Source: Cylicocyclus nassatus (lineage: Eukaryota; Nematoda; Chromadorea; Rhabditida; Strongylidae). From it: 64,000 bases of DNA. Position 1 is the stretch's first letter; each line of letters opens with the position of its first letter. The position numbers were made by a program, and so were the translations under genes. Shown here one piece after another: positions 34,128 to 44,713 of this stretch. The notes beneath the pieces were generated by a model that saw nothing but the letters and a program-made list of their open reading frames with translations, was not told where the DNA came from and searched no databases. Location of the stretch: NCBI GenBank assembly GCA_958299035.1, contig CATQJL010000001.1:77645594-77709593 (forward strand). Reading direction: 5' to 3'.

Positions 34128-34526
34128 ACTCAACGTAGCGCCGTAGAAGCGGCTTAGGCTGGTAGACACCCGAACACTAGCTATACTAATAGTTTATCTA
34201 TTATGACACAAAATAAGAAGCAAGCAATACACTAAGGCGATCAAATACATCAATAAGGAGTTTTGAATTACTGGTCGGGTAGGCATCAGCCTGTGATAGC
34301 GGGGGGGTAGCTCGGGCAGCCAGTCGGCGCCCTAGTTGCTAGCTCGATGGTACGGGAATTCCGGCTGTGCTCTCGGTGACGGCTTATATACCATACTGCG
34401 GAATGTGTGTCGTCCTCATATCTGTAAGATCTTATTTTCATAACATATTAATCCTTTATCTGTGTCTTATATCTTGTTCTCATAACATAGCTCTTTCTCG
34501 TGAGTTCATATGCACCTACGCTTACA
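34128..34526 (-). repeat. LTR (3' LTR of the 34-42 kb element)
   Basis: On the minus strand it begins TGTAAGCGTAGGTGC and contains a TATATAAG box (complement of CTTATATA near 34384). It pairs with 41604-42006. The outer border near 34128-34134 is not certain to a few bases. Confidence 0.75.
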
Positions 34527-36213
34527 CCTCCCCTATTTACCAACAAGTCCGTCCTCGGACTTAAACATTGGTAATAGTTTCTTTAGATGAATCGAATGAG
34601 GACGTCAACAGTATGCGCAGTATGAATTGGAGGGATATTTGCCTTGGGCTTTGGAATGTATGGTGGCTCTTGCGGATCATTGTGCTCCTTGACAGTTGGA
34701 GCACTGATGGTACTTGCCATAGGAAGGACTGGGGTGGCGGCAAATACGTGAGGTGCCAAAGTAGCATTACCACAGGACTACCGACGAAGCTGAGTACTGC
34801 ACTGCTTGGCGTCGCGTTGCAGCGTCGCTTCACGAAAAATCGTGACTCTTGACCCGTACCCTTTACGAAGTGCAGTAGACCATGCATGATAGACAAGACG
34901 CGTCATAGGTGTTGCAAGGGTTAGATAAGAGGAAGGGTGAAAGGCATGATGTTGCAGCTAGCTGCTGTAAAAGGAGCCCGGTATAAATGGAATGTAGTTA
35001 GACTCTTAGTATACACTGTTTGATAGCCCACAGGGTAGGATGAAAAGCAAATGCGTTAGGATGCCTTTGGGGCTGGAGCACCAAAGGTGAGAAATGTTGT
35101 TTAAAATGAATTCTCTTATCCTTTTTTACAAAACTCTGTTTGCGGCTTGAGACAAATACTTGTTCGGTAAGTATCTGATAGACAACCAGGATGGTTTTGC
35201 TGCATCAACTGGTTTTTGATATCAAGTGCGGACTCCATTCAGGACTGGGTTAGGTGTTTTTCGAATGCAGCAAAAACTGATGTTTACACGGTTTTTTTTA
35301 TTATACTGTGAGTGAAAAATCGTCTCCACAATCTTCCTCAAATTTTCCGATTATCAGAATTTTTAAACCTAGAGATGTGAACAAGAAGCTGCTTACAAAG
35401 GGATCGGAAAGTTTGTTGATAAGGTGTAACGTAGCATTCTGCACACTCGATAACTACTGCGCTATGTGGGAAGTGTCGACAAAAGGGAAGAGCCACTTGG
35501 CAAATTGGTAGCGCAGGTATTCAGAATCGGAATATGACGGTTGTCCTTGGTGCTCTAAGGGCTGCTGGGGTATGTTCGGCTGGGCCACAAGTGCTGGCGA
35601 ACCTTACAGCTACGACAGTCGCCGGAGGCGGCACAGAACTACAATGAAAATTTCCAAAATAAATCACAACAAAAAAGAAAAAGGAAATTCGAGAAAACCA
35701 ACAACGAAAATAGATAAAAAAAAGACGAATAAATAAATGCCTACTTGGAGACGACTGTAGTGGTACTTCTGTAGTGATGTTCGTCGCTTCAATTTCCAAG
35801 AAGTTTTTATGTGTGATTGACGCGGTTTTGTGCGATTTTTTCCAAATCGAAATCAACAGGTTCGGATAACAGTGATTCCGTTGATTATTTGGCCTCGCTG
35901 AATAAGAAACGATTACCATCTAGTATGAGGACGGACAATACGAGCTTCTTATAAAAAGAAAAGCTGTGGTATTTCTTACAGGGTGCCGATTCACGGCTTG
36001 AGGCAGGAGAGACTAACTTGGTGATGATGGTACCGATGAATGTCCAGCAAGGTTGCAGTAGAAAAATTAGCGTGCCCTTGGGGCTAGAAGGTAGTAGCTG
36101 CAACTGTAGAGGCATAAGGACGCAAGGGGCTTTTTGCCAGCCTTATCTGAAAAAAACAAAGCGTAGTTATGTGTAAGTGAATCGCGAAACGGAGGCACAC
36201 GACGATTCATCGC
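34527..36213 (-). other. 3' internal region of the LTR element, unassigned
   Basis: On the minus strand this should hold the end of pol, but I recognise no RT, RNase H or integrase motif. Several frames of 67-132 codons are present and none is convincing. The purine tract is at about 34527-34540. Confidence 0.4.
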
Positions 36214-37512
36214 CATACCTTTGATACATAGAGCCACATACTCTGGTAACCTTCACTTTGAGGGCTATGAGGGGACACAACCTTCACCTGGGAAAAAAAC
36301 AGAAGTCATCCGGGGCGAAGCCCCGGATGTTATTATCCTGACTTTATCGGAAGAATGTGATGAACCCATATTAAAGAATATCTGAAGAATGTCTCAGCAA
36401 AACCGAGAAATTGCTTTTTTGAAGCCTTTTTTACGCTAAAAAGAGAATTTTTGTGAAAATTTCCTCAGAATTCAGGACAACGTTCCTCATTAGCCTCTTA
36501 CTTGACCAAAAATGAGTTTCAAAAGTGTGGAAAGCTGTTGGAGTTGAATTAAAATGAGAAACTGCGCTTAATTGTATGCAGAGAGTCGCGCACGGAAATG
36601 CTGGTCTATCTCGTTAGTAAGTGACTTTTAAAGCTTGGGACGTTGTCAGCTCTCCTCGTCGTGTCATGACGGTCAGAATGATATACAATGTTACAGGGTT
36701 TCGTTGAGACCCCGACGAAATTTACGACCAGAACCAAATGCCCCGTCGGCTCTGGTCTGTCTCCGCTGCTCGTCTGCTTCTCCGCGCGCTGCGCGCTACC
36801 TCACTACCCCAAACGCGGGGCGCGGGGCATTTGGCTCTGGTATCCTTTTCTTCGCTGTTTCGAACCCAATTTTAACAAGCTATATATCATTTTGAAGCTC
36901 TTGATCTATATTTTCACGCTGACAACGCGAGAAATCCGGCAAAAACCTTGTTTTCGAAAATCTCTTGTTTTTCTTCTTGTTTACCTCTTTTCACCCCGTT
37001 TTTTCGTGCATTCTATAGATCTTGCTTCTGTTCATAATGCAGACAACCACCCAGCTTTTATCTCTTCGATTATTGTAGAATTTTTTGCGAAAAATCGTAA
37101 AAAGTGCGTTTTTCTTTACCTTGTTATGTTTCAGTGCTTTCGCGTCGACTTTTTTCCAGCTTGCGCGATTGTTCCTCAGAACAATAAGCGCAACAATCCA
37201 GACAACGTCCCAGGAAACAGGAACGTCAATGCGGGGGTAAAAGTTCAAAGGAAGCATCAAAAATCAAAACCCCGTGTTGCGAATTGCTGGTCCTGGAGCG
37301 AAAACTTGCACTTTGAAAAGCCGCCAAATGAAAGATTACAAGCCTCATTGCAGCTTTTTATCCTATTTTCAGCAGTTTCTTTTGCTTTTTGTATCTGTTT
37401 TATGTCATTTTCTCTTCTCTGATCATCTTTAAACAATCTTCACTATTTATGACGTCAGATGTTCAAACAACCTTCACTTTTGACGCTCTGTCTCTAGACT
37501 ATCGAAGGTATG
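36214..37512. mobile_element. DNA transposon-like element with 8-bp target duplication, copy 2
   Basis: TTCATCGC lies on both sides (36206-36213 and 37513-37520). Inverted ends are CATACCTTTGATACATAGAG and, on the other strand, CATACCTTCGATAGTCTAGAG. At 1,299 bp it is co-linear with copy 1 (16982-18387), sharing GTAACCTTCACTTTGAGGGC, GAAGCCCCGGATGTTA and CGAATTGCTGGTCCTGGAGC. It is non-coding and sits inside the LTR element. Confidence 0.85.
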
Positions 37513-37937
37513 TTCATCGCGATATCGAAGGAATTGACGGGATAAGAGGCGGGTGAGCACCCTGGAAGAGAAATGTCGCAATGAGAATGGAGTATCGCGG
37601 ACAACTAGTGAGTAAGAGTAGTAGGAATGTCACGATGTACAGCTGTATGTAATACTGATGGGATGACCCGCAGGTCAGGTTGAAGATCTTCGTGGTTCGA
37701 AACGAGTATTATACGGAAGACATAGGAACTTTGAAGATTCTATCGCGGAATTCATGGAAAAATGCGTGAAGCTGCTCTCTCCTCCTCGGAGACCTCAGCC
37801 TTGCTAGGGTCAACTACGAATTCTGTTTTGATTGTTTTGGTAAGGTTGTAAAGCCCGCACGCTTATCATGAAAACACCTGGATCTGAAAGAACCCGTCTT
37901 CTTCCACTACAGAACCGCTGTGGATATTCTTTGGTCT

Positions 37938-38690
37938 TCATATAATACCTGTGGCCCTACTGGTGGGGTTTGATACCAGTAGTGAGCGCTGAAGAAGGTC
38001 GTCGGATTGAGTGACCAACATAACTGGCGTCGTGGGAGTTGCGGAAATGTAGCACGGAACATAAGTTTCAGTTCCTGGCTGTAAAGATGTAGCTTTTGAA
38101 ACACGCACTATAGTGTCACCTTCATCTTCCTGTAACCCTCTCGTCAACATGCCCCAAATTCGGATTTGTTCGCCGTTCACCGAAAATGTGCGGTTCTTGT
38201 AATCGATGGACCATGGAGGAAGTTGCGACAACACATTGTTACCTAAAATCAAATTAAAAGACGCTACATGGTGTGGGATGGATGGTCCGTCCGTAAAGTG
38301 TACAGCGGCGGTAACCATATGTGAGCCAACCTGAAGCTGCAGTCGCGCACACCCCAAGAGAGGTATGGGACGCCCGCCATTCCTACTGCAGTGTATATTG
38401 GGCTGCTCTCGAAATAAAAGATGCCTACTAACGTGGCTAGTTGGCGACTTGCGACTGATATAGCGGCCCCGGTATCTATTTAGTCCTAGCAAAGCTATCC
38501 CATTCGCTTTGACCGGAATTTGCGCGACGAAAAAGTCGCTACTATCGTATAGCGACAAGGCGTGGACCGGAGCAATGGTCAATTTGGGCGGCCATGCACT
38601 CGTGGAATCTAGCGCAACGCGCGTGAGCTGGGGGGGCTGTTTTTTCGTGATATTTGGGAAAGGAGCAAAAGGAATAGAGGAGTTAAGCAT
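37938..38690 (-). pseudogene. Retropepsin and protease-RT connector (gypsy type), frameshifted
   Basis: The 250-codon frame carries retropepsin features: KANGIALLGL before the active site, and LILGNNVLSQLPPWSIDYKN (the ILG flap-end motif and ID strand). The active site IDTGAAISVAS is encoded on the same strand at about 38480-38450, one frame over, so two compensating indels flank it. Downstream, TETYVPCYI and LLVSNPTSRATGIIYEDQR fit the connector between protease and RT of Ty3/gypsy polyproteins. It would process the Gag-Pol precursor, but the copy is dead. Confidence 0.65.
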
Positions 38691-38763
38691 TCGAGAGACT
38701 TAGAGAAGAGACGGGCGACCGGGCATTTGCACATTAGTAGCAAGCATGCGTGACATCATGCCT

Positions 38764-39469
38764 CTAGATGAAACATTGAGGTACAAAAGGAGTAGCTTTT
38801 TGAGGAATTGTGACGGTAGCGCAACAGAAAGTAATCCATGTGTTATACGGAGAAAACCCAATCAGGGTGCCTAGAAAAGAAGAGCTGCTGCCGTACGCGT
38901 CGTCCGAAGTAGCATGAGGAGCGTAATCATTGTGACTTGCGCCAAGGATTTTGTGTAAGTTGTGAGCTGTCCAAAGTTTTTGCAACTGATGTTCTTGTAC
39001 GAGTTCACTAATTTTGGTAAGGATCAAATTGTGAAAGATTGTGGAGTGAAGCAAAGAAATCAATGTCTTGCGAAGTATAGGTGAAAAAGATATTACGAGT
39101 TAGAAACATTGAAGAAGGTATGTGATATTGCATCATACTGGAGAATCCCGTCAGGGATTGGAAAATAGAATGGGCGGAGAGTAGCGCAAGGCACTGATTT
39201 CACGTCAGAAGTGAGTATCCAGTTGTGAGGGTCGACGTATGTGAACCAGGAAGATCGCTAGGTAAAGTCAACTGGATTGAGGTTTGTTGTAACAAGTGGT
39301 GTTGAATGGTACGATAATTTGGGTTGGGAATGCGTATGCAATTGTGAATTTGTACCAAGCCGTTGCCTAAATAAGAAGCGGCCACATTGGGTGGACTAAG
39401 CCACTTGTGCACGGTATAAGTTGGGTCTGACTTGAGTGATGAATGGAGAACGCAACCATCTATATTCAT
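38764..39469 (-). pseudogene. Unassigned element-encoded fragments upstream of protease
   Basis: Two minus-strand frames (39200-39469 and 38764-39063) plus linking sequence in other frames have cysteines and hydrophobic stretches (GTLIGFSPYNTWITFCCATV). Position would suggest gag, but there is no zinc knuckle, and the composition looks more like a membrane glycoprotein. I cannot assign a family. Confidence 0.3.
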
Positions 39470-41603
39470 AGTATTGCTGTGCTGGTATGTTATCTACAAT
39501 TTTCTCATCGAAGAACTATGTCGCGACAACTTATGTTTGTGACAATGGGGAAAAATTGATAATAGAAAAAAATGACCCCAAAAAGTTCTAGCTATTTTCT
39601 TTGATCTGAGCGAATGACGAATATAGCATAATGCAGAACGGAGGGAAGACGTAAAAAAGTATGGTGGGATTTTTCAATTACTATATTAGTTACTTTTAGA
39701 AACTAGTACGCGCTTTGAACCAATCTCCAAAAAAACTAAAAGTTCAATTCCCTGGTGCTTACGCACGGCGAATTACGAAATACATCTAATATCATTATTC
39801 GTCGTACTCCGCTATCCCGCCTCCAACCTCCGCATAGATCAAGCACCACTACGCGGAGGTTGAAGGAGGAAAAGCCGGGTTACGATCATTCAAGGAAATA
39901 GCGTGAAAGCTGGAGTAGAAAAAATACCAGAGCGTGGTATGCTTCAGAATGCAAAAAAGAAAACTTTCAAGAAATGTAAAAAAATCTTCCAAACAAGATG
40001 AAATAGACTAACGATATGAGATAAAAATGTTATTTTGGATAAGGACGCGAACACGCGTAATGTAGTGATTATTGTTAGAGATCAACGAGGAAAATGCCAA
40101 AAACAAAAAGGAGAACCTTTTCCTGTACTTGAGTGAAAGAAAATGCATTAGGCAAAGTTGGAAGGAAAGAACTGAGGACGAGGAAAAGTATTTCAAAAGA
40201 CAGGGTAGCTATACCGTGAAAAGCTGCGAAATGAACTGCGCGTGCACAAGAACAGGAGGATTTTTAGACAAGTACAAATGTTATTCAAGAGAACAGTGAG
40301 AGAAACGTAGCGCAAAAACGAATCAAAGTGTGGTGTGCTTTTCGAATGTAGAAAAAAGGAAAAAAGAACCTTAAAAATTGTAGAAAAACTTCCAAAGGAA
40401 AGAAAAAAAATTCTGACAATATAGGACAAAACTGTTCTTTTTTCAGACGGGAACACGCGTAGACTAAGTACATATCAATAGATATAGCAAATAATGACGA
40501 AACAATAGTCAAAAAGGATTTTTTCTTTTTTTTTACTGAAATGAAAGAAAATGAAAAAAACCACTGCAACACCGCAAACCTTCAAAAATTAAAAGAAACG
40601 AACCAGAAAAAAAAGTATAAAGAAGTGACTCACCGTTCCGACGCGGCGGCCTAAGTTGGCGAGAAGTGCGCAGATGCATGCGTTATCAAGCTTAGGATCA
40701 TGTGGCTCATGCTAGGCGCTAGATCGATTGAATATTTCGCATGCAAGGCTGCCGTTAATGAGGGAACAAATGAGAAAATACCTTACTCACTCAAATACAA
40801 TACGAAAATAAAGCTCAGGATAGGCACGAAACGTAAAGGATTGTAATCTTCGAACTGAATTAACAATATATCCGTATATACCTGATTTATCATCTTTTTG
40901 CGGGCAGGCTCCAAGAATGTGAATTGCCTGTCACCACGAGGTACCTAAATTAAGAGCAAATGACCGGTCAACACTTAGTTATGCAAAACTGCTCGAGCTC
41001 ACCTTACAACCCTCAAGCGGATGCCGCCCCGCGAAACTACCGAGGCGACTCTACTGGACTCCATCAAAACATAATTCCCAGCGCCGGCAACACAAAACTA
41101 ACCTTCACTTTGAGCGAACGCCTAGCCAAAACTCGAGTCCCTTAATCCGCGAGGAAACACAACATCAACCCGGGGAGAACGCAGGATACTCTCCTGATAT
41201 TACGCTGGGCACAACAACACTGCAAACATATTACCCTCCTTGGCGTTCTATTTCCACTCGGTCCGGACAAACCATCTCCAGGTGTACACATTACATTCAG
41301 CATAAAACTGCTGACCAAAAAAAACTCCAGCAAAAAATTGCTGAATCCCGGGAATAAACTGCTCGAGAAAAGAAAATTGTATTTTATCATTTTAGTTTAA
41401 AAGTCTATTGAGTTACCAGAATTTCATAAGATTTGGCGCCTAGATCAAGGAAAAGGTAACTGAAAAACAAAATCGTCACAACTGTCTTTTCTCGAAAAAT
41501 TCGTATTACCGACTGGGAACCCAACAAGGTAAAGCTTAGTAAACTGAAAAAACTACCATTAAGCTTCCTTCCCTCCATGGCGGTGGAACCACTCGCTGCT
41601 ACC
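39470..41603 (-). other. 5' internal region of the LTR element, no clear coding
   Basis: A-rich on the plus strand, with two loosely repeated stretches containing GGGAACACGCGTA and GCGAACACGCGTA near 40447 and 40048. No gag domain was recognised. The candidate primer-binding site is at about 41588-41603. Confidence 0.4.
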
Positions 41604-42006
41604 ACTCAACATAGCGCCGTAGAAGCGGCTTAGGCTGGTAGACACCCGAACACTAGCTATACTAATATTTATCTATTATGACACAAAATAAGAAGCAAGC
41701 AATACACTAAGGCGATCAAATACATCAATAAGGAGTTTTGAATTACTGGTCGGGTAGGCATCAGCCTTTGATAGCGGAGGGGTAGCTCAGGCAGCCAGTC
41801 GGCGTCCTAGTTGCTAGCTCGATGGTACAGGAATTCCGGCTGTGCTCTCGGTGACGGCTTATATACCATATTGCGGAATGTGTGTCGTCCTCATATCTGT
41901 AACAGCTGATCTTATTCTCATAACATATTATTCTTTTATCTGTGTCTTATATCTTGTTCTCATAACATAGCTCTTTCTCGTGAGTTCCTATGCACCTACG
42001 CTTACA
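41604..42006 (-). repeat. LTR (5' LTR of the 34-42 kb element)
   Basis: Direct repeat of 34128-34526, with scattered substitutions and a short indel (CTGTAACAGCTGATC against CTGTAAGATC). About 3% divergence by eye suggests an insertion of moderate age. Confidence 0.75.
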
Positions 42007-42463
42007 CCAAAAACCCTTGTTAGAAAACAACATACAATTTTTCAAATAATGATTTGCATGCCAAAACAAACTTATTTTTTAGCCAACCCAATAGATTCAT
42101 GAATGCTATTTTATCTCACCTCTAAACATGAACTTAGGAAACGACTAGCTTGAATATTTGACGCAGCATTAAGCCAGATATGATCCTATATGACCATACG
42201 CACTTCGCTTACGTCAATACCTTGCCTTCACATGTTCAGCAAATGGAAAAGTGAGATTTGGAATTAGGTTTTCATGCTGCATCCGTTTATATGCAGCCTG
42301 CTGGAAATGGGTTTCGACGACCGTTCCTTCGCTCCGAAAAATGATTATCGAAAACTTTAAGTAATTTAGAACTGCCAAATGTAGTAGAAAGAATTTTTCC
42401 ATGTGTGAGCAACGCTTCTCAAGTATGATTTGTAAGATCCGAAAAATTGAGACATTTTTTCTA

Positions 42464-43347
42464 TTAGGTTGTCCCGAAAGTTTTGTCGGTTTTTTTCATC
42501 GCTCACCAAACCTCACAGAACACCAATCCATGGACGGCTTAAACGTCATTCTATTCATTTTTTGTATCCTCTTTCTTATAGCTAAATTTGTTCCCTGATC
42601 TACCCCTTCTTTACGATGTTATCGCCATGGCTTTTTGAGCACCTCAGCAATAGCGCCAAAACTTTCCTGAATTTTCAAAATTTTTATCTTGATATTTTCG
42701 ATGAGCGCTGGTGACTGTTATGTAGGGCAAACCTTTGGCCACATTATACCTATTTTAGATTACGTGGGCCACGTTTATAGTGTCCGTAATAATTATTTAT
42801 TTGAGAAAAACCGCGGCTTCTTGAACACGTTTTATCATGTAAAATTACCGAAAATTCCAAAAAGCTGATTTTTGAAGCAAATCAAACTTGGTTATGTTGC
42901 ATAAATGATGCTGAATAACGAAAAGTCTGAATTCGCAAAAAAACTCAAAAGCTTTCATGCTTTTGCTGCAATTGCGCGTTTCATGACTTTGCTAAGAATC
43001 AAGGCCTCCGGAGAAATAATCTTTTGAAGTTAAAATCAGCAGATTAGGAGAATCTAAAAATATGAACTTGTAGCCCGAGAGTTGCTCTATTTGACACATA
43101 CTTAGTCTTCTTCGAAGCTTTGTAATGAAATTTTTGAGAATTACCTCAACTTTGAGCAGGTAAAATTGACAGGTGGAGAATTTTGGCAATTATCAAAAAA
43201 AGCATACAAGGTTATGGTATGAAAATGTATCCATAAGAAAGAGAAGGAAAAGCTGCATCGAATGCACGTTAAAACTCAATCAAATCTTCATTGTGCGTGG
43301 TTTTACAGTGGTTTGAAAAAACCGACAAAACTTTCGGGACAACCTAA
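42464..43347. mobile_element. Mariner-type MITE, 884 bp
   Basis: Ends TTAGGTTGTCCCGAAAGTTT and complement are flanked by TA (42462-42463 and 43348-43349). The ends resemble those at 6408-7422 but the inner parts differ. AAGCTGCATCGAATGCA near 43250 is the module shared among families. It is non-coding. Confidence 0.85.
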
Positions 43348-43349
43348 TA

Positions 43350-44035
43350 GTAAAAACGTCGATGAATTCATAGAATTTCAAGGAAAAGAGCGAAATCTTG
43401 AGAAGACCTGAAGTAAAGTATCTTTTAGATTGCAGTCACCCATAAAATTGTCACTCTCATTAAACATTGCACATATTTGAGTTTGCACGCTTGATGCATT
43501 TTTGCTTTAGATCGGTAGTCTATTGCTGAAAGTTTGAATCGAATAAACGAATCTAATTATTGGTATAACAAATATTTTTGAACAGAATACCCAATTAATT
43601 CTGTTTGGTTATAGAATTTGCAGTCATTTGTTGGCATATTTCGGGAACAGAATGATAGAATATTCGGTTACTTGAAAATGAGTATTTGTAAAGGCCAAAT
43701 TGCCTCTAATCAGTTAAGTGTGCAAACGATTATTCGACTCCACTTATTTTTGTGATCAACTATAAGCACAAAAGCTTAGAATGGCGGATGAACGAATCAA
43801 TATGGGTAATGCAGCTTTTCCACTCTATACAATGCTGAACATAATTATAAAGACATTCTAGACATTGTCGTAATTTTCGTTCTTGTCAATAAATATGTCT
43901 CAAACTTTGCTGTATTGTGCACAAGCTAACCTACCATGACCTCCTCAAAGCTTCCAATCTTGTCATGTTTGAAGGGAGAAAAACAGAAAAATTCGAAAAA
44001 GCCCTCAATGAAAGCTGGACAAATATAAAGACACT
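43350..44035. other. Intergenic, no feature recognised
   Basis: No motif-bearing frame or inverted ends were found. A short ACT microsatellite lies at 44038-44056. Confidence 0.35.
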
Positions 44036-44089
44036 TGATTACTACTACTACTACTATGCTGCTTAGAAAAGATCGGAAGGGTAGAAAGG

Positions 44090-44713
44090 GTGAAGGTGTA
44101 TGCGCCATTATACATGATAAGTGCGTTTCGAAAAAGTAAAGTTTTCTGTGAAAAGTCCATCTGCTGACGTTATCTGCTTCGACTTTATTTCAAATATCCC
44201 CACTCAGGCTGATAATTTTCGATTTATTTTCTTATAGCGTCCCCCTCATAACAGTGCAAAGCAGGATGATCTTCCTCTTTTTTGATTTCTGATCTGGTTT
44301 TCTCCTGCCGAGCCAAAATAGCATTGGCTGGTGATCTGAACCTTCCAATTGATTGTAGTGATCGCAGGACCTCTAACGCCATAGTAGAGAAATACCCTCG
44401 GCGTTTGATGCTTTGTCTCTTACACAACGGGTTGATCTTCCAACCCGGGGAGATCACATACTAGATGTAATTATGACCGATTCTGCTTTAATTGAAAATA
44501 TTTCATTACACCGCCATTGAGTACCTCCAATCATAGTATAGTGGGCTTCATTTCAATGCCTGGAAAAGAAATTCGCCTTTCCCCTTCATTTGATTTTAGA
44601 CGTGCTGATGTCAACAAAATCAAAACTCTGCTGTCTACCATTGATTGGTTCGAGGTATTTGGAAACTCCACAGATGTGAACAATGTTTGTTGTTGTTTCC
44701 TCTATATTTTACA
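44090..44713 (+). pseudogene. LINE apurinic-type endonuclease fragment
   Basis: The plus strand encodes GVCAIIHDKCVS (about 44095), then LAGDLNLPIDCSDRR (the GDLN motif, about 44330), a LDVIMTDSAL block and, after a one-codon break, STSNHSIVGFI (the SNHS catalytic motif, about 44520). The frame continues DWFEVFGNSTDVNNV until the Helitron interrupts it at 44713/44714. Catalytic motifs are visible but lie in more than one frame. Confidence 0.75.

Larger units (their letters stand above)
34128..42006 (-). mobile_element. Decayed Ty3/gypsy-like LTR element, minus strand
   Basis: Two ~400-bp direct repeats (34128-34526 and 41604-42006) share about 97% of bases by eye. A purine tract (AAATAGGGGAGG on the minus strand) abuts the left LTR, and a candidate primer-binding site, TGGTAGCAGCGAGTGG, abuts the right LTR, so the element reads right to left. 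A retropepsin and protease-RT connector are recognisable at 37938-38690. RT, RNase H and integrase are not. A 1.3-kb DNA element is nested inside. The target duplication is unclear. Confidence 0.75.
33804..42091. mobile_element. Mariner-type MITE split by an LTR element
   Basis: The left end TTAGGTTGGCTAATAAATAA follows TA (33802-33803). The right end is the complement of TTGGGTTGGCTAAAAAATAA and is followed by TA (42092-42093). Without the 7.9-kb LTR element it would be about 405 bp. The match between the two ends is imperfect, so pairing them is likely but not certain. Confidence 0.6.

Noticed and set aside
38764..39469. Envelope glycoprotein of an endogenous retrovirus
   Set aside because: Only hydrophobic and cysteine content suggests this. 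It lies upstream of the protease, which is the wrong place, and no fusion or surface motif could be named.
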